Assembly (NCBI RefSeq): GCF_029892605.1
Contig: NZ_JARXWF010000005.1
Location: forward strand, 1 to 64,000
Reading direction: 5' to 3'
From: Parabacteroides sp. PM6-13
GTDB taxonomy: Bacteria > Bacteroidota > Bacteroidia > Bacteroidales > Tannerellaceae
Length of the DNA: 64,000 bases
This document shows positions 1 to 9,125 of this stretch, in pieces (positions within the stretch are counted from its first letter, which is position 1; the number at the start of each line of letters is the position of its first letter). A program made the position numbers and the translations under genes. The notes beneath the pieces are model-generated. The model saw nothing but the letters and a program-made list of their open reading frames with translations, ran no database searches and had not been told where the DNA came from.

Positions 1-5
1 TTGTT

Positions 6-89
6 GGCTGAGCATGATGAGCCAATTGGTCGACCATGCTCAGCCAATTGGTCGACAGGGCTCAGCCAACTGGCTCATCATGCTCGGCC
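6..89. repeat. Tandem 22-bp repeats inside an inverted repeat
   Basis: Three copies of a 22-bp unit beginning AGCCAAYTGG lie at 20-41, 42-63 and 64-85. The first two share AGCCAATTGGTCGAC exactly. The outer edges, 6-24 and 71-89, are inverted copies matching at 18 of 19 positions, so the array could fold into a hairpin. It starts about 20 bases beyond the tamL stop codon. No T-run follows on either strand, so a simple intrinsic terminator is not supported. The array may continue to the left of the window. Confidence 0.75.
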
Positions 90-110
90 AGCAGATACTC
101 AGGCGAGCAG

Positions 111-2465
111 TTAGAATGGATACCCCACAGCAAAGTGCCAGGCGAAGTCTTTACTGAGCTTGGGATGCAGGAGGGGCCAGCGGCGATCGCCACGTTCCTG
201 CGGGTTATAGGCTTTCATACCGGTATCTAAGCGCACTAAGAAGAAGTCGAAGTCAAGACGAAGACCTAAACCGTATGAGAAAGCAATCTCTTTATAGAAG
301 CGTCTGAACTCGAAATTACCATTGGGCTGGTCTTCGTATTTACGGATGGTCCATATATTCCCGGCATCGATATAGGAGGCCAATTCAAACTTCCAAAACA
401 ATTTGGTACGGTATTCCAAGTTGAGATCGAGACGTATATCCCCCACCTGCAAAGCAAAATTAGTAGCCGACGTGCGGGGCATGCTTCCCGGCCCCAGGGT
501 ACGCACCGACCAACCGCGCACGCTGTTGGCTCCCCCGGCGAAATAACGTCTTTCGAAAGGCATCATCTCGGCATTGCCATAAGGGACGGCCGCTCCTACC
601 CCTATGTGAAAAGCCAGGCGGTTGCGGTTATCAAGAATAATCCCTTTACTGAAATCGACATCCCCCTTCACGAACTGGGAATAATTGATGCCAAGTAGTT
701 TGTAACGACCATTTTTGTCTTTGTCGGCATTCAAGAGCGTGGAAAGACCATACAATATATTACCGGCCGCCTCGAAAGAGATACGCAACGAATGGGTATT
801 ACGCAATCGGTTTTGTGGCGTATAGCTATTAAAGGAATAGGTATAACCCGAAGAAACGATAAACTGATCGGAGTAGTTATACAATACCATAGAGGCCGGC
901 AGAGAATCAATAAAAGACTTCTGCACACGCGAAAGGAAAACATAATCAACATCCAACAATTTGAAGGTATGTCGCGCCAAGGCATTGCTCCTATCCTGCC
1001 AGATATAGTTCCAGCCACCCGACACGATCGCCCGTTCATATTCCGGACGTGTCTGATTGTTATAGCTAACCCTCAACTCTGTCGAAGCACGCAGCTTTCG
1101 CTTAAAGTCATGACTGATAAACGGGAAAAGGAAGCTGGGAAAACGAATAGAGGCCTCTCCCCCATACTCCCAATAGCTATCGAGCCCATTGCCCCGGTTG
1201 CCCGAAAGCGATTCATAAGCCCCGCGGATACGGGCGGTAAACACTTCAGCTCCTTTGAAGAGGTTACGATGTTGATAGCTAAGACTGGAGGCAAAACCCA
1301 GGTCACCGGCATTATGCGTTCCTTCCAGGTCGACCCCGAAGCTCTGCGGTTTGGCCGGAGAGGTCAGGATAGTGGCATGCAATTTCAGGGTATCGTTTTC
1401 TTCAAACTCCTCAAAACGGATATTGGTATTCTTCAAGGCATGCAAGGAGGAGAAGGCAGAATAGGTCTGCTCTACTTGTCGCTCGTTATAGATCTGCCCG
1501 GGGAGCAAATAGGTGGCATTGCGCAAAACGCCGGGACGAATGCTCTTGCCCGATATACCATAGCGTATACGTATATTACCGTCGGTCACCGAATCGGTCT
1601 GCGTAAAACGCGAATCGGCATCGAGATCCAAAGCGTTGTAATCGGTCAGAATCGTGACATCCTGGATATAATAGGGACGGTGTTGCGTATCGACATAGGA
1701 ACCGTCGGGTTGATACCGCCTGAAGGGACGTAACACCATGCCCATATCCACGACGTTTTGTTGGAAAGAGCTATCAGCCCAATAGGCCAGGTGATCGCGG
1801 TTGAAAGCATAATAGCCATGCCGTCGGAACAGGGTTGTCAGACGTTGGCGCTCCTGATCGAGCAGATCACGATCGAAAAGAGCCCCCTCTTTGACCAATG
1901 GGGTGAGGCCTTCCGGCGCGGAGCGGAAGGCCGCCGACAAGCGCGAGCGGCGTTGCGGCTGCAGATGAGCGATGCTATCGATGCGCGGATCGTCGAGCTC
2001 CATACCATACTCACGGATGCGATACGGATCATTGGATGTGATATGATAGGTAACGGTCGCCTTCTTATGGCGAGAGGTATCGACAGCGGCATTTACCTCC
2101 GCATTGATATACCCCTTATTATAAAGGAAACGGCTCAGTTCATCCGCCGACTGCTCGACCAGCGTGGTATCCAACAATACGGGCTCTTCGCCGATCCGAC
2201 GGAGTTGTTTGTTAAACCAGTTTTTCTCGTTGCGACCAGACCAATTATAGACATAAAGCTGCCATTTCACCAAACCAAAGAGCTTAAAGTTAGGTTGTTG
2301 CCGGAGATAGGGTTTGAGATCGGTCGGTTTGTAGTCAGGATTGTCGGATTCGATCCGTACCTTGTCAAGCAGATATTCCCCTTCGCTCACAAACTTTGTA
2401 GAGCTACAGGAAGCCAATAGAGCCGCGCATATCAACCCGCCAAGTAAACGCACAAAACCTTTCAT
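111..2465 (-). CDS. tamL: TamL-type outer-membrane barrel lipoprotein (BamA/TamA family)
   Basis: An outer-membrane protein of the Omp85/TamA group, probably working with an inner-membrane TamB partner in envelope assembly. The chosen start gives MKGFVRLL, a hydrophobic stretch and a lipobox LLASC, so the mature protein is a lipoprotein, as expected for the Bacteroidota TamL form. POTRA-like modules follow, and the C-terminal half is barrel-like with the motif FAGGANSVRGW and a terminal aromatic residue (GYPF). An in-frame ATG at 2516 would add 17 residues ahead of the signal sequence. I reject it because a good -7 promoter element (2489-2496) lies inside that extension. The product is 784 aa. 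It is transcribed divergently from the methyltransferase gene. No TamB gene is visible in the window. Confidence 0.85.
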   Translation of the reverse strand: MKGFVRLLGGLICAALLASCSSTKFVSEGEYLLDKVRIESDNPDYKPTDLKPYLRQQPNFKLFGLVKWQLYVYNWSGRNEKNWFNKQLRRIGEEPVLLDTTLVEQSADELSRFLYNKGYINAEVNAAVDTSRHKKATVTYHITSNDPYRIREYGMELDDPRIDSIAHLQPQRRSRLSAAFRSAPEGLTPLVKEGALFDRDLLDQERQRLTTLFRRHGYYAFNRDHLAYWADSSFQQNVVDMGMVLRPFRRYQPDGSYVDTQHRPYYIQDVTILTDYNALDLDADSRFTQTDSVTDGNIRIRYGISGKSIRPGVLRNATYLLPGQIYNERQVEQTYSAFSSLHALKNTNIRFEEFEENDTLKLHATILTSPAKPQSFGVDLEGTHNAGDLGFASSLSYQHRNLFKGAEVFTARIRGAYESLSGNRGNGLDSYWEYGGEASIRFPSFLFPFISHDFKRKLRASTELRVSYNNQTRPEYERAIVSGGWNYIWQDRSNALARHTFKLLDVDYVFLSRVQKSFIDSLPASMVLYNYSDQFIVSSGYTYSFNSYTPQNRLRNTHSLRISFEAAGNILYGLSTLLNADKDKNGRYKLLGINYSQFVKGDVDFSKGIILDNRNRLAFHIGVGAAVPYGNAEMMPFERRYFAGGANSVRGWSVRTLGPGSMPRTSATNFALQVGDIRLDLNLEYRTKLFWKFELASYIDAGNIWTIRKYEDQPNGNFEFRRFYKEIAFSYGLGLRLDFDFFLVRLDTGMKAYNPQERGDRRWPLLHPKLSKDFAWHFAVGYPF

Positions 2466-2488
2466 CCTTTCTTCGCTTTTATGAGAGA

Positions 2489-2496
2489 CAAAAGTA
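2489..2496 (-). promoter_or_regulatory. Putative -7 element for tamL
   Basis: On the minus strand this reads TACTTTTG, an exact match to the Bacteroides -7 consensus TAnnTTTG. It lies 24 bases upstream of the chosen tamL ATG. No clear TTTG -33 box is seen at the usual distance. Confidence 0.55.
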
Positions 2497-2517
2497 CTGA
2501 AATTAAACAATTTCATC

Positions 2518-2525
2518 TACTTTTG
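2518..2525 (+). promoter_or_regulatory. Putative -7 element for the TrmH-family gene
   Basis: It reads TACTTTTG, matching TAnnTTTG, and sits 19 bases upstream of the ATG at 2545. It is back-to-back with the tamL element, so the two genes share a compact divergent promoter region. The -33 box is not evident. Confidence 0.5.
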
Positions 2526-2544
2526 TCGCGTAAAACAGGCAAAT

Positions 2545-3303
2545 ATGATAAGTAAAAACAGGGTTAAACTGATCAGATCGTTAGAAAAGAAGAAGCAACG
2601 AAATGAGCTGGGGCTTTTTCTGGCCGAAGGAAACAAGCTGGTAGCCGACATGTTGCCCGCTTTTGAGGCGGAGCTTATTCTTGCCAAATCATCCTGGCTG
2701 GCCACACAGGGAGACCTGCCCGCACGCGAACTACTGGATGCCGATGAGGAGGATATCCGCAAGGCAAGCCTATTGAAGAACCCGCAGGATGTGATTGCCG
2801 TTTTCCGGCAGCCTGACTGGTCGATTGAAACGGTTGATCCAGCCGGTCAGTTGGTGTTAGCATTGGATGGAGTGCAGGATCCCGGTAATTTAGGGACAAT
2901 TATCCGTATTGCCGATTGGTTTGGTCTGGAATCGATTGTATGCAGCCCGGACACAGCGGATCTGTTTAACCCCAAAGTAGTGCAAGCCACCATGGGAGCG
3001 CTTGCCCGTGTCAAGGTGTTCTATACCGACCTAACCGAATGGCTTTCGCAGCAGCAGGAGAAGGGCGTGTCTATATACGGCACCCTGTTGGATGGAGAAG
3101 ACATCTACCGAAAGAAATTGACTGAAACAGGCATCCTTATTATGGGCAATGAAGGAAAGGGTATTTCTCCTGAGATAGAGGCTTTGGTAAACGAAAAACT
3201 CTTTATCCCCAGCTATCCTGCCGGCAGAGACACCTCAGAGTCGCTCAATGTAGCCACGGCTACCGCCATCGTATGCGCCGAGTTTCGCCGCCGCAGCCTC
3301 TAA
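2545..3303 (+). CDS. TrmH/SpoU-family RNA 2'-O-methyltransferase
   Basis: A SAM-dependent ribose methyltransferase of the SPOUT class acting on rRNA or tRNA in the cytoplasm. The 252-aa protein has a short N-terminal RNA-binding region (FLAEGNKLVADML) and the SPOUT motifs in order: VQDPGNLGTIIRIADWFG, then VVQATMGALARV, then GNEGKGIS, then the knot motif IPSYPAGRDTSESLNVATA. The family assignment is firm. The exact target nucleotide cannot be read from sequence. The 3' end overlaps the convergent small gene that ends at 3235 by about 69 bases. Confidence 0.9.
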   Translation: MISKNRVKLIRSLEKKKQRNELGLFLAEGNKLVADMLPAFEAELILAKSSWLATQGDLPARELLDADEEDIRKASLLKNPQDVIAVFRQPDWSIETVDPAGQLVLALDGVQDPGNLGTIIRIADWFGLESIVCSPDTADLFNPKVVQATMGALARVKVFYTDLTEWLSQQQEKGVSIYGTLLDGEDIYRKKLTETGILIMGNEGKGISPEIEALVNEKLFIPSYPAGRDTSESLNVATATAIVCAEFRRRSL

Positions 3304-3555
3304 GCCGGTGATATGGATCACCTGAACCGGATCACCCACCTGAAGATTCTCCGTGACACATTCCCATTCGTCCGGATGGAAACTATCTATCAAATCGAGA
3401 GGAACAGGGATTAACACCCCATCAAAGAAAGCAGTTCCGGCTATCTCTTCACGCAAAGGGAATACACCGCGAAAGCATCCTTGCTCATCTATTTCCAGGT
3501 AATGTAAAGGATATACGTGGCGATACCAGATAAAATGGGAGGCTATCCGACGCAT
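3235..3555 (-). CDS. Small conserved-looking hypothetical protein
   Basis: A 106-aa protein starting MRRIASHFIWYRH, with no signal peptide or membrane segment. It has repeated aromatic and acidic patches (HYLEIDEQG, AGTAFFDGVLIP). I do not recognise the family. It is probably real: its ATG lies 8 bases after the stop of the DUF4296 gene on the same strand, so it would be the last gene of the lspA operon. A longer in-frame start at 3591 would lie inside the upstream gene and is not preferred. Its 3' end runs 69 bases into the convergent methyltransferase gene, which is unusual and lowers confidence slightly. Confidence 0.6.
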   Translation of the reverse strand: MRRIASHFIWYRHVYPLHYLEIDEQGCFRGVFPLREEIAGTAFFDGVLIPVPLDLIDSFHPDEWECVTENLQVGDPVQVIHITGLEAAAAKLGAYDGGSRGYIERL

Positions 3556-3563
3556 AAGAAGAG

Positions 3564-4409
3564 TTAGTCGACCGGTTCCGCTTCGCCCCATTGGGTTTCA
3601 AAGGGGGTACCGTAGTTATAACGCATAAGCTTCATCCCGTCAATATAGATTTTATGATAGGCGGTATCGTTGCTGTTCAGCCAAACATAGCCATAAACAC
3701 GTTGCACCTGACGGGTGGGCATCGATGATAAAGCCAATTCGTAATAGCCATCCTTTTCGATTGTTGCCTGCTCGGTCAGGATCGTATCACGCTGCACCAC
3801 GCTGATACGCAGTTCCGGATGGGAACGCATATCATCCGGCATACCCCATACGCGCATCCCCAACACAAAAGAGCTTCCCGAGGCATAGTGCTTATCCGGC
3901 TTAATATCGAAAGTAATCCCATTAAACACAGCCTTCGGATGAAACACCATAAAGCTACGACGAGGCCAGATATCGACCGAGTCACGGTTTGAGGCAGGAG
4001 CCGCTTCCGCCTGTACATCACCCAGGTCACGAATGCGCCGGTTGACATCGGCCAGAATACGGTCATACATCTTCATATAGATATCGAGGTTTTTCCCATA
4101 CCAAATCAGCGAGCTATCATACACTGCCTGCGTGATCTTATGTTTGCGGAATACCGATTCGTATAAAGCCACTTTTGCTGTATCGGTTGAGAAATCCTTC
4201 TGGTTGGTATAGATAAGGGCATCGGCTACCATCATATCCGTTTGCACCCGCTGCATCTCTTTCTCCGAGAGGATACCGCTCGGTGCCTTGCTGCAGGCTA
4301 TGCCTAAAAGAAGAAAAGAGAGAACAACGAGAGACCCGCCTCCACTTTTCAGGGGTGAAAGCAGGGTTTTCTGAAAACAACTAAAGCGTATGTGTAGCTT
4401 ATTCCACAT
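3564..4409 (-). CDS. DUF4296 domain lipoprotein
   Basis: A 281-aa exported lipoprotein of unknown function. After an N-terminal region of about 25 residues comes a hydrophobic segment ending in the lipobox LGIAC, then a helical region (SGILSEKEMQRVQTDMMVADA) typical of DUF4296, with a beta-rich C-terminal half. The start MWNKLHIR overlaps the 3' end of lspA by 11 bases in another frame, a common sign of translational coupling. A longer reading from 4577 would lie wholly inside lspA and is rejected. Pairing with signal peptidase II, which processes lipoproteins, fits its own lipoprotein nature but does not give a function. Confidence 0.8.
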   Translation of the reverse strand: MWNKLHIRFSCFQKTLLSPLKSGGGSLVVLSFLLLGIACSKAPSGILSEKEMQRVQTDMMVADALIYTNQKDFSTDTAKVALYESVFRKHKITQAVYDSSLIWYGKNLDIYMKMYDRILADVNRRIRDLGDVQAEAAPASNRDSVDIWPRRSFMVFHPKAVFNGITFDIKPDKHYASGSSFVLGMRVWGMPDDMRSHPELRISVVQRDTILTEQATIEKDGYYELALSSMPTRQVQRVYGYVWLNSNDTAYHKIYIDGMKLMRYNYGTPFETQWGEAEPVD

Positions 4410-5052
4410 CCTTTTTTTCTTCTTTCGACAAACTTTCCGACAGGGTATGCCGATAAAACAAGAGTAAGATAAAGACACCGACACAAATGGCCGAGTCAGC
4501 CAGGTTAAAGATAGGGCGGAAGAAGACAAACTCCTTGCCTCCCCATATAGGCATCCAGTCGGGCCAGGTTGTTTCAATCAGCGGAAAATAGAGCATATCA
4601 ACCACTTTCCCATGCAGCCAGGTGGCATACCCACCCCCTTCCGGGAAGAGTGTAGCGACCTGTCCTGAGCTATGATCGAAGATGACTCCGTAGAAAACAG
4701 AGTCGACAATATTACCAATCGCTCCGGCTAAGATAAGGGCTATCGTCGCGATAAAACCCATTTTGAAACCTTTCTTCACCAGCGAGAACAGGTAATAGCC
4801 AATGAATCCCACCGCAACGATCCGGAACAGGGAGAGGAACAATTTGCTCATCACCTCCATGCCAAATGCCATGCCCGGATTCTCCGTGAAGTAGATATAG
4901 AACCACGACGTGATCCGGATGCTCTCATGCAGCTCCATATGGGTCTTTACCCAGATCTTCAACGCCTGGTCAAGCAGAAGGAGCAGCATTACAATAAACA
5001 CTGCTCCCCATCCTTTATGCGTATTGATAAAAGTTCTTATTGAATTCTTCAT
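4399..5052 (-). CDS. lspA: Lipoprotein signal peptidase II
   Basis: An inner-membrane aspartyl protease that cleaves the signal peptide from prolipoproteins after lipid attachment. The 217-aa protein has four hydrophobic segments. The conserved motifs LLLLLDQALKIWV, ENPGMAFG, GAIGNIVDSV (Asp117) and FNLADSAICVG (Asp186) are all present, and the two Asp residues form the catalytic pair. The loop around FPEGGGYATWLHGK is longer than in E. coli LspA, as is usual in Bacteroidota. It forms an operon with the DksA-like gene upstream (15-base gap) and the DUF4296 gene downstream (overlap). Confidence 0.95.
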   Translation of the reverse strand: MKNSIRTFINTHKGWGAVFIVMLLLLLDQALKIWVKTHMELHESIRITSWFYIYFTENPGMAFGMEVMSKLFLSLFRIVAVGFIGYYLFSLVKKGFKMGFIATIALILAGAIGNIVDSVFYGVIFDHSSGQVATLFPEGGGYATWLHGKVVDMLYFPLIETTWPDWMPIWGGKEFVFFRPIFNLADSAICVGVFILLLFYRHTLSESLSKEEKKDVE

Positions 5053-5067
5053 TAATTATCTCCATTT

Positions 5068-5448
5068 CTATTTTGCTCCGCCCTGTTTGGCCTCGATACT
5101 CAACGTAGCATGCGGCACCGCGCGCAGACGTTCTTTCGGGATCAATTTACCGGTTTCACGGCAAACACCATAGGTCTTGTTTTCAATGCGAATCAAAGCG
5201 GCCTGCAGATTCTGGATAAACTTCATCTGACGCTGTGCCAAACGGCCTGCCTCCTCTTTCGACAAGGTAGCGGCTCCCTCTTCCAACACTTTGAAAGTAG
5301 GTGAAGTATCCGACACATCATTGCCATCGGAATTGGTTACTCCCGAGCGCAACAACTCATAATCCTTCTTCGCTTTATCCAACTTTTCTAATATAATGGC
5401 GCGAAACTCCTCGAGTTCTGCATCCGAATATCTTGTTTTCTCTGCCAT
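5068..5448 (-). CDS. DksA/TraR-family protein lacking most zinc ligands
   Basis: A 126-aa protein resembling the RNA-polymerase-binding DksA/TraR family. It has a coiled-coil N-terminal half (SDAELEEFRAIILEKLDKAK) and a C-terminal segment YGVCRETGKLIPKERLRAVP that lines up with the zinc-finger region. Only one Cys remains where the family normally has four ligands, so zinc binding is doubtful. This reduced form is known to me from other Bacteroidota but its biochemistry is not. It probably modulates RNA polymerase; this is inference. It is the first gene of the lspA operon. Confidence 0.8.
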   Translation of the reverse strand: MAEKTRYSDAELEEFRAIILEKLDKAKKDYELLRSGVTNSDGNDVSDTSPTFKVLEEGAATLSKEEAGRLAQRQMKFIQNLQAALIRIENKTYGVCRETGKLIPKERLRAVPHATLSIEAKQGGAK

Positions 5449-5561
5449 GGTTCTATTGTTTTCGGTTCAACAATTAATTATCTTCTCTATTATGCAATAC
5501 CTGTTTACTATATACAAATATAATTCTATTTTCGAGACTCTCTATACCCAAGCGGCATTTA

Positions 5562-8500
5562 TTACACCTTTTCTATCCGAACAGACAATTGGAAGTCTTC
5601 AAAATCGAGCATAGTAGCGTCGCTAATCACATCAACGACCTCGATCGATTCGGCCAATACCTGATTGGAAATATAATCGGCAAACGCCTGAACAGCCGCA
5701 TCCATCTCTTCGGAAGAGAGCAGAGTCACATGGATCTTGTCCGTAATATCAAAGCCACTGTTCTTTCGTAGGTTCTGAATACGGTTCACCAGTTCACGAG
5801 CCAAGCCCTCTTTACGCAGGTCTTCCGTGATGGTGATATCCAATGCCACGGTCAAACGGCCTTCGTTGGCCACCAGCCATCCGGGGATATCTTCGGAGAT
5901 GATTTCTACATCTGCCAGCTCCAGGGTTGCCTCCTGTCCTTCGACAGACAGGGTAAACGCGCCCTTCGCTTCAAACAGGTTGATATCATCCTGCGTCATT
6001 GCCTGAATAGCTGCCGCCAGACTCTTCATGATCTTTCCGTAACGCGGGCCCAGTTTCTTGAAGTCCGGTTTGATCTTCTTCACCAGAATACCTGCCGCAT
6101 TATCAACAAAGCGCATCTCTTTCACGTTCACCTCATTGAGGATAAGCGCTTTTACGGCTTCAATATGCTCTTGTTGGGTTGCATCCAATACCGGTACCAT
6201 AATGGTTTGGAGCGGCTGACGCACTTTGATATTCACTTTACGACGCAAGGCCAGAATCATAGAAGAGATATCCTGTGCCATCTGCATACGTTCTTCGAGT
6301 ACTTTGTCGATTTTCGCCTCGTCGTAAACAGGGAAATCTGCCAGATGCACCGATTCCACCTTTTCACGTCCGGTAACGCCTACAAGATCGAGGAACAATT
6401 GGTCGCCATAGAACGGAGCAATCGGAGCCATCAGCTTCGCCACTGTTTCCAGACAGCTATACAGCGTTTGATAGGCCGACAATTTATCTTCCGTCATACC
6501 TCCACCCCAGAAACGGCGACGGTTCAGACGCACATACCAGTTACTCAGGTGATCGTTGACAAAGGTTGAAATAGCTCGTCCGGCACGCGTCGGCTCATAG
6601 GTTTCGTAATAGCCATCGACATCCTTCACCAGCGAATTCAACAGAGAGAGAATCCAACGGTCGATCTCCGGCCGTTTTTCCCAAGCCACATCAGCTTCGG
6701 AGTAGTCGAATCCATCCACATTGGCATAGAGGGCAAAGAAAGAGTAGGTATTATAAAGCGTACCGAAGAACTTACGGCGCACCTCGTCCATTCCTTCCGC
6801 ATCGAATTTCAGATTATCCCAAGGCGAGGCATTGGTAATCATATACCAACGCAACGGGTCGGATCCATGTTTGTCGATTGTCTCGAACGGATCCACCGCA
6901 TTGCCCAGACGTTTCGACATCTTATTACCATTCTTATCGAGCACCAGACCGTTAGACACCACCGCTTTGAAAGCTACGCTATCGAAGATCATTGTGCCCA
7001 GTGCGTGTAAGGTAAAGAACCAACCACGTGTCTGGTCAACCCCTTCGGCAATAAAGTCAGCGGGGTAAACGGTTTTATTATCGAGGATCTCTTTATTTTC
7101 AAACGGATAGTGAATCTGTGCATACGGCATAGCGCCCGAATCAAACCATACGTCGATCAGGTCTGCCTCACGTTTCATCGGTTTGCCACTTTTTGACACC
7201 AGCACGATCTCATCCACATAGGGACGATGCAGGTCGATCCGTTTATAGTTTTCTTCCGAATAATCGCCGGGGGTAAAGTCTGCAAACGGATTATTTTCCA
7301 TGATGCCCGCATCGATCGATTTCTGGATCTCTTCCATCAGTTCGGCCACCGAGCCGATACAGATCTCTTCCAATCCGTCTTCCGTGCGCCAGATTGGCAG
7401 CGGAGTACCCCAATAGCGGCTACGGCTCAGGTTCCAGTCCTGCAGGTTTTCCAGCCATTTGCCGAAGCGTCCTGTTCCGGTGCTCTGCGGTTTCCAGTTG
7501 ATCGTATTATTGAGTTCAATCATCCGGTCACGACAAGCCGTGGTGCGAATAAACCAGCTATCCAGCGGATAATATAACACCGGCTTATCGGTACGCCAGC
7601 AGTGCGGATAGTTATGCACCTGCTTCTCGATACGGAACACACGGTTCTGTACCTTCAACATCATACAAAGACGCACATCCAGTGTCTCATCCTTTTCGGT
7701 CAGGTTTTTATCAAACGCGTTCTTCACAAAGCTTCCCGCGAACGGGTCATAGTCTGTCGCGTTCATCTGTTTCTGCACAAAGGCAGTATCCAAATCTTCC
7801 AAACGATAATATTTTCCGGTCTGATCGACCATCGGACGCGTCACCTTCTCTTTGTCTAACATCATAAGAGGAGGCACCCCGTTGGCTTTTGCCACCCGGT
7901 CGTCGTCCGCCCCAAAGGTCGGTGCGATATGTACGATACCCGTACCATCTTCGGTTGTCACGAAATCACCGGTGATCACGCGGAAAGCCCCTTCGCCCGG
8001 ATTCACCCAGGGAATCAGTTGCTCATAACGCATGCCGGCCAATTCAGCACCTTTCCATTCGCCTACTACCTTGAAAGGAACCAGTTTATCGCCCTGCTTG
8101 TAGTCTTCCAACGCCAGATCGGCTGCCTTCTCACTGAAATAAGCAGACACCAGGTCTTTGGCCAGTACAGCCGTCATCGGCATACCTGTATAGGGGTTGT
8201 AGGACTGAACAGCTACATAGGTAATGTTCGGCCCCACGCAAAGCGCTGTATTCGAAGGCAATGTCCAGGGAGTCGTTGTCCATGCCAGGAAGAAGGGATC
8301 ACCAAACTGCGTCATCTCAGGCTTAGGATCCTGAATATAGAATTGCGCCGTACAGGTGGTATCTTTCACATCCCGGTAACATCCCGGCTGATTCAATTCG
8401 TGTGTGCTCAACCCTGTCCCGGCGGCCGGTGAATAGGGCTGAATGGTATATCCTTTGTATAAAAGTCCTTTTTGGTAAAGTTCCTTCAACAGGAACCACA

Positions 8501-8981
8501 ACGTCTCGATGTATTTGCTCTCATAGGTGATATACGGATCATCCATATCCACCCAGTAGCCCATCTTCTCCGTCAGGTCTTCCCATTCTTTGGTATATTT
8601 CATCACATCCTTCCGGCAGGCGGCGTTGTAGTCGGCTACCGAAATCTTTTTACCGATATCCTCTTTGGTTATCCCTAATGCCTTTTCCACACTCAGCTCC
8701 ACAGGCAACCCATGGGTATCCCAACCCGCTTTGCGTTTCACCTCGAAACCCTTCATGGTCTTGTAGCGGCAGAATATATCTTTGATTGAGCGTGCGATCA
8801 CATGGTGAATACCCGGCATACCATTCGCTGAAGGAGGCCCTTCATAAAACACAAACGACGGCTTGCCTTCGCGTATCTGAAGGCTTTTATGGAAGATGTC
8901 GCCATCCTGCCATTTCTTCAGCACTTCTTTATTTACACTCGACAGGTCAAACTTCGAATATTCGGTAAACTTCTTATTCAT
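5562..8981 (-). CDS. ileS: Isoleucyl-tRNA synthetase
   Basis: Charges tRNA-Ile with isoleucine in the cytoplasm. The 1139-aa class I synthetase has the ATP-binding HIGH-like motif GIHH within PPSANGMPGIHHVIARS near residue 60 and the KMSKR loop in GNKMSKRLGNA. It also has the editing domain (TTTPWTLPSNTALCV, GTGIVHIAPTFG) and an anticodon-binding region. There is no C-terminal CxxC zinc ribbon, and the length matches the longer eukaryote-like (type 2) enzymes, a type often linked to mupirocin tolerance in other organisms. It appears to be transcribed alone. Confidence 0.97.
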   Translation of the reverse strand: MNKKFTEYSKFDLSSVNKEVLKKWQDGDIFHKSLQIREGKPSFVFYEGPPSANGMPGIHHVIARSIKDIFCRYKTMKGFEVKRKAGWDTHGLPVELSVEKALGITKEDIGKKISVADYNAACRKDVMKYTKEWEDLTEKMGYWVDMDDPYITYESKYIETLWFLLKELYQKGLLYKGYTIQPYSPAAGTGLSTHELNQPGCYRDVKDTTCTAQFYIQDPKPEMTQFGDPFFLAWTTTPWTLPSNTALCVGPNITYVAVQSYNPYTGMPMTAVLAKDLVSAYFSEKAADLALEDYKQGDKLVPFKVVGEWKGAELAGMRYEQLIPWVNPGEGAFRVITGDFVTTEDGTGIVHIAPTFGADDDRVAKANGVPPLMMLDKEKVTRPMVDQTGKYYRLEDLDTAFVQKQMNATDYDPFAGSFVKNAFDKNLTEKDETLDVRLCMMLKVQNRVFRIEKQVHNYPHCWRTDKPVLYYPLDSWFIRTTACRDRMIELNNTINWKPQSTGTGRFGKWLENLQDWNLSRSRYWGTPLPIWRTEDGLEEICIGSVAELMEEIQKSIDAGIMENNPFADFTPGDYSEENYKRIDLHRPYVDEIVLVSKSGKPMKREADLIDVWFDSGAMPYAQIHYPFENKEILDNKTVYPADFIAEGVDQTRGWFFTLHALGTMIFDSVAFKAVVSNGLVLDKNGNKMSKRLGNAVDPFETIDKHGSDPLRWYMITNASPWDNLKFDAEGMDEVRRKFFGTLYNTYSFFALYANVDGFDYSEADVAWEKRPEIDRWILSLLNSLVKDVDGYYETYEPTRAGRAISTFVNDHLSNWYVRLNRRRFWGGGMTEDKLSAYQTLYSCLETVAKLMAPIAPFYGDQLFLDLVGVTGREKVESVHLADFPVYDEAKIDKVLEERMQMAQDISSMILALRRKVNIKVRQPLQTIMVPVLDATQQEHIEAVKALILNEVNVKEMRFVDNAAGILVKKIKPDFKKLGPRYGKIMKSLAAAIQAMTQDDINLFEAKGAFTLSVEGQEATLELADVEIISEDIPGWLVANEGRLTVALDITITEDLRKEGLARELVNRIQNLRKNSGFDITDKIHVTLLSSEEMDAAVQAFADYISNQVLAESIEVVDVISDATMLDFEDFQLSVRIEKV

Positions 8982-9019
8982 CTTTTCTTCAAACTTTATG
9001 ACTCACATTAAAAATTGCG

Positions 9020-9027
9020 CAAAGGTA
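9020..9027 (-). promoter_or_regulatory. Putative -7 element for ileS
   Basis: On the minus strand it reads TACCTTTG, matching TAnnTTTG, 38 bases upstream of the ileS ATG. The -33 region on that strand reads TTTTC rather than TTTG. Confidence 0.5.
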
Positions 9028-9090
9028 CTCATATTATTCGACAATGAAAAGACACAACGCAAAGGATTTCACATAATTCCCATAAGAAAG

Positions 9091-9112
9091 GCAGGGCTTA
9101 TAACAAGCCTGC
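9091..9112 (-). terminator. Hairpin after the propeller lipoprotein gene
   Basis: The minus strand reads GCAGGCTT, a five-base loop, then AAGCCCTGC, followed by TTTC. The stem has one bulged base and the T-run is short. It lies just beyond the stop codon of the gene ending at 9126. Confidence 0.5.
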
Positions 9113-9125
9113 TTCTCGCCTACTC

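Noticed and set aside
792-2420. Open frames of 220-313 codons opposite tamL
   Set aside because: Same reasoning: antisense to a good outer-membrane protein gene, with unusual composition and no motif.
2465-2516. Extra N-terminal 17 residues for tamL
   Set aside because: They would precede a complete lipoprotein signal and overlap a consensus -7 element on the same strand.
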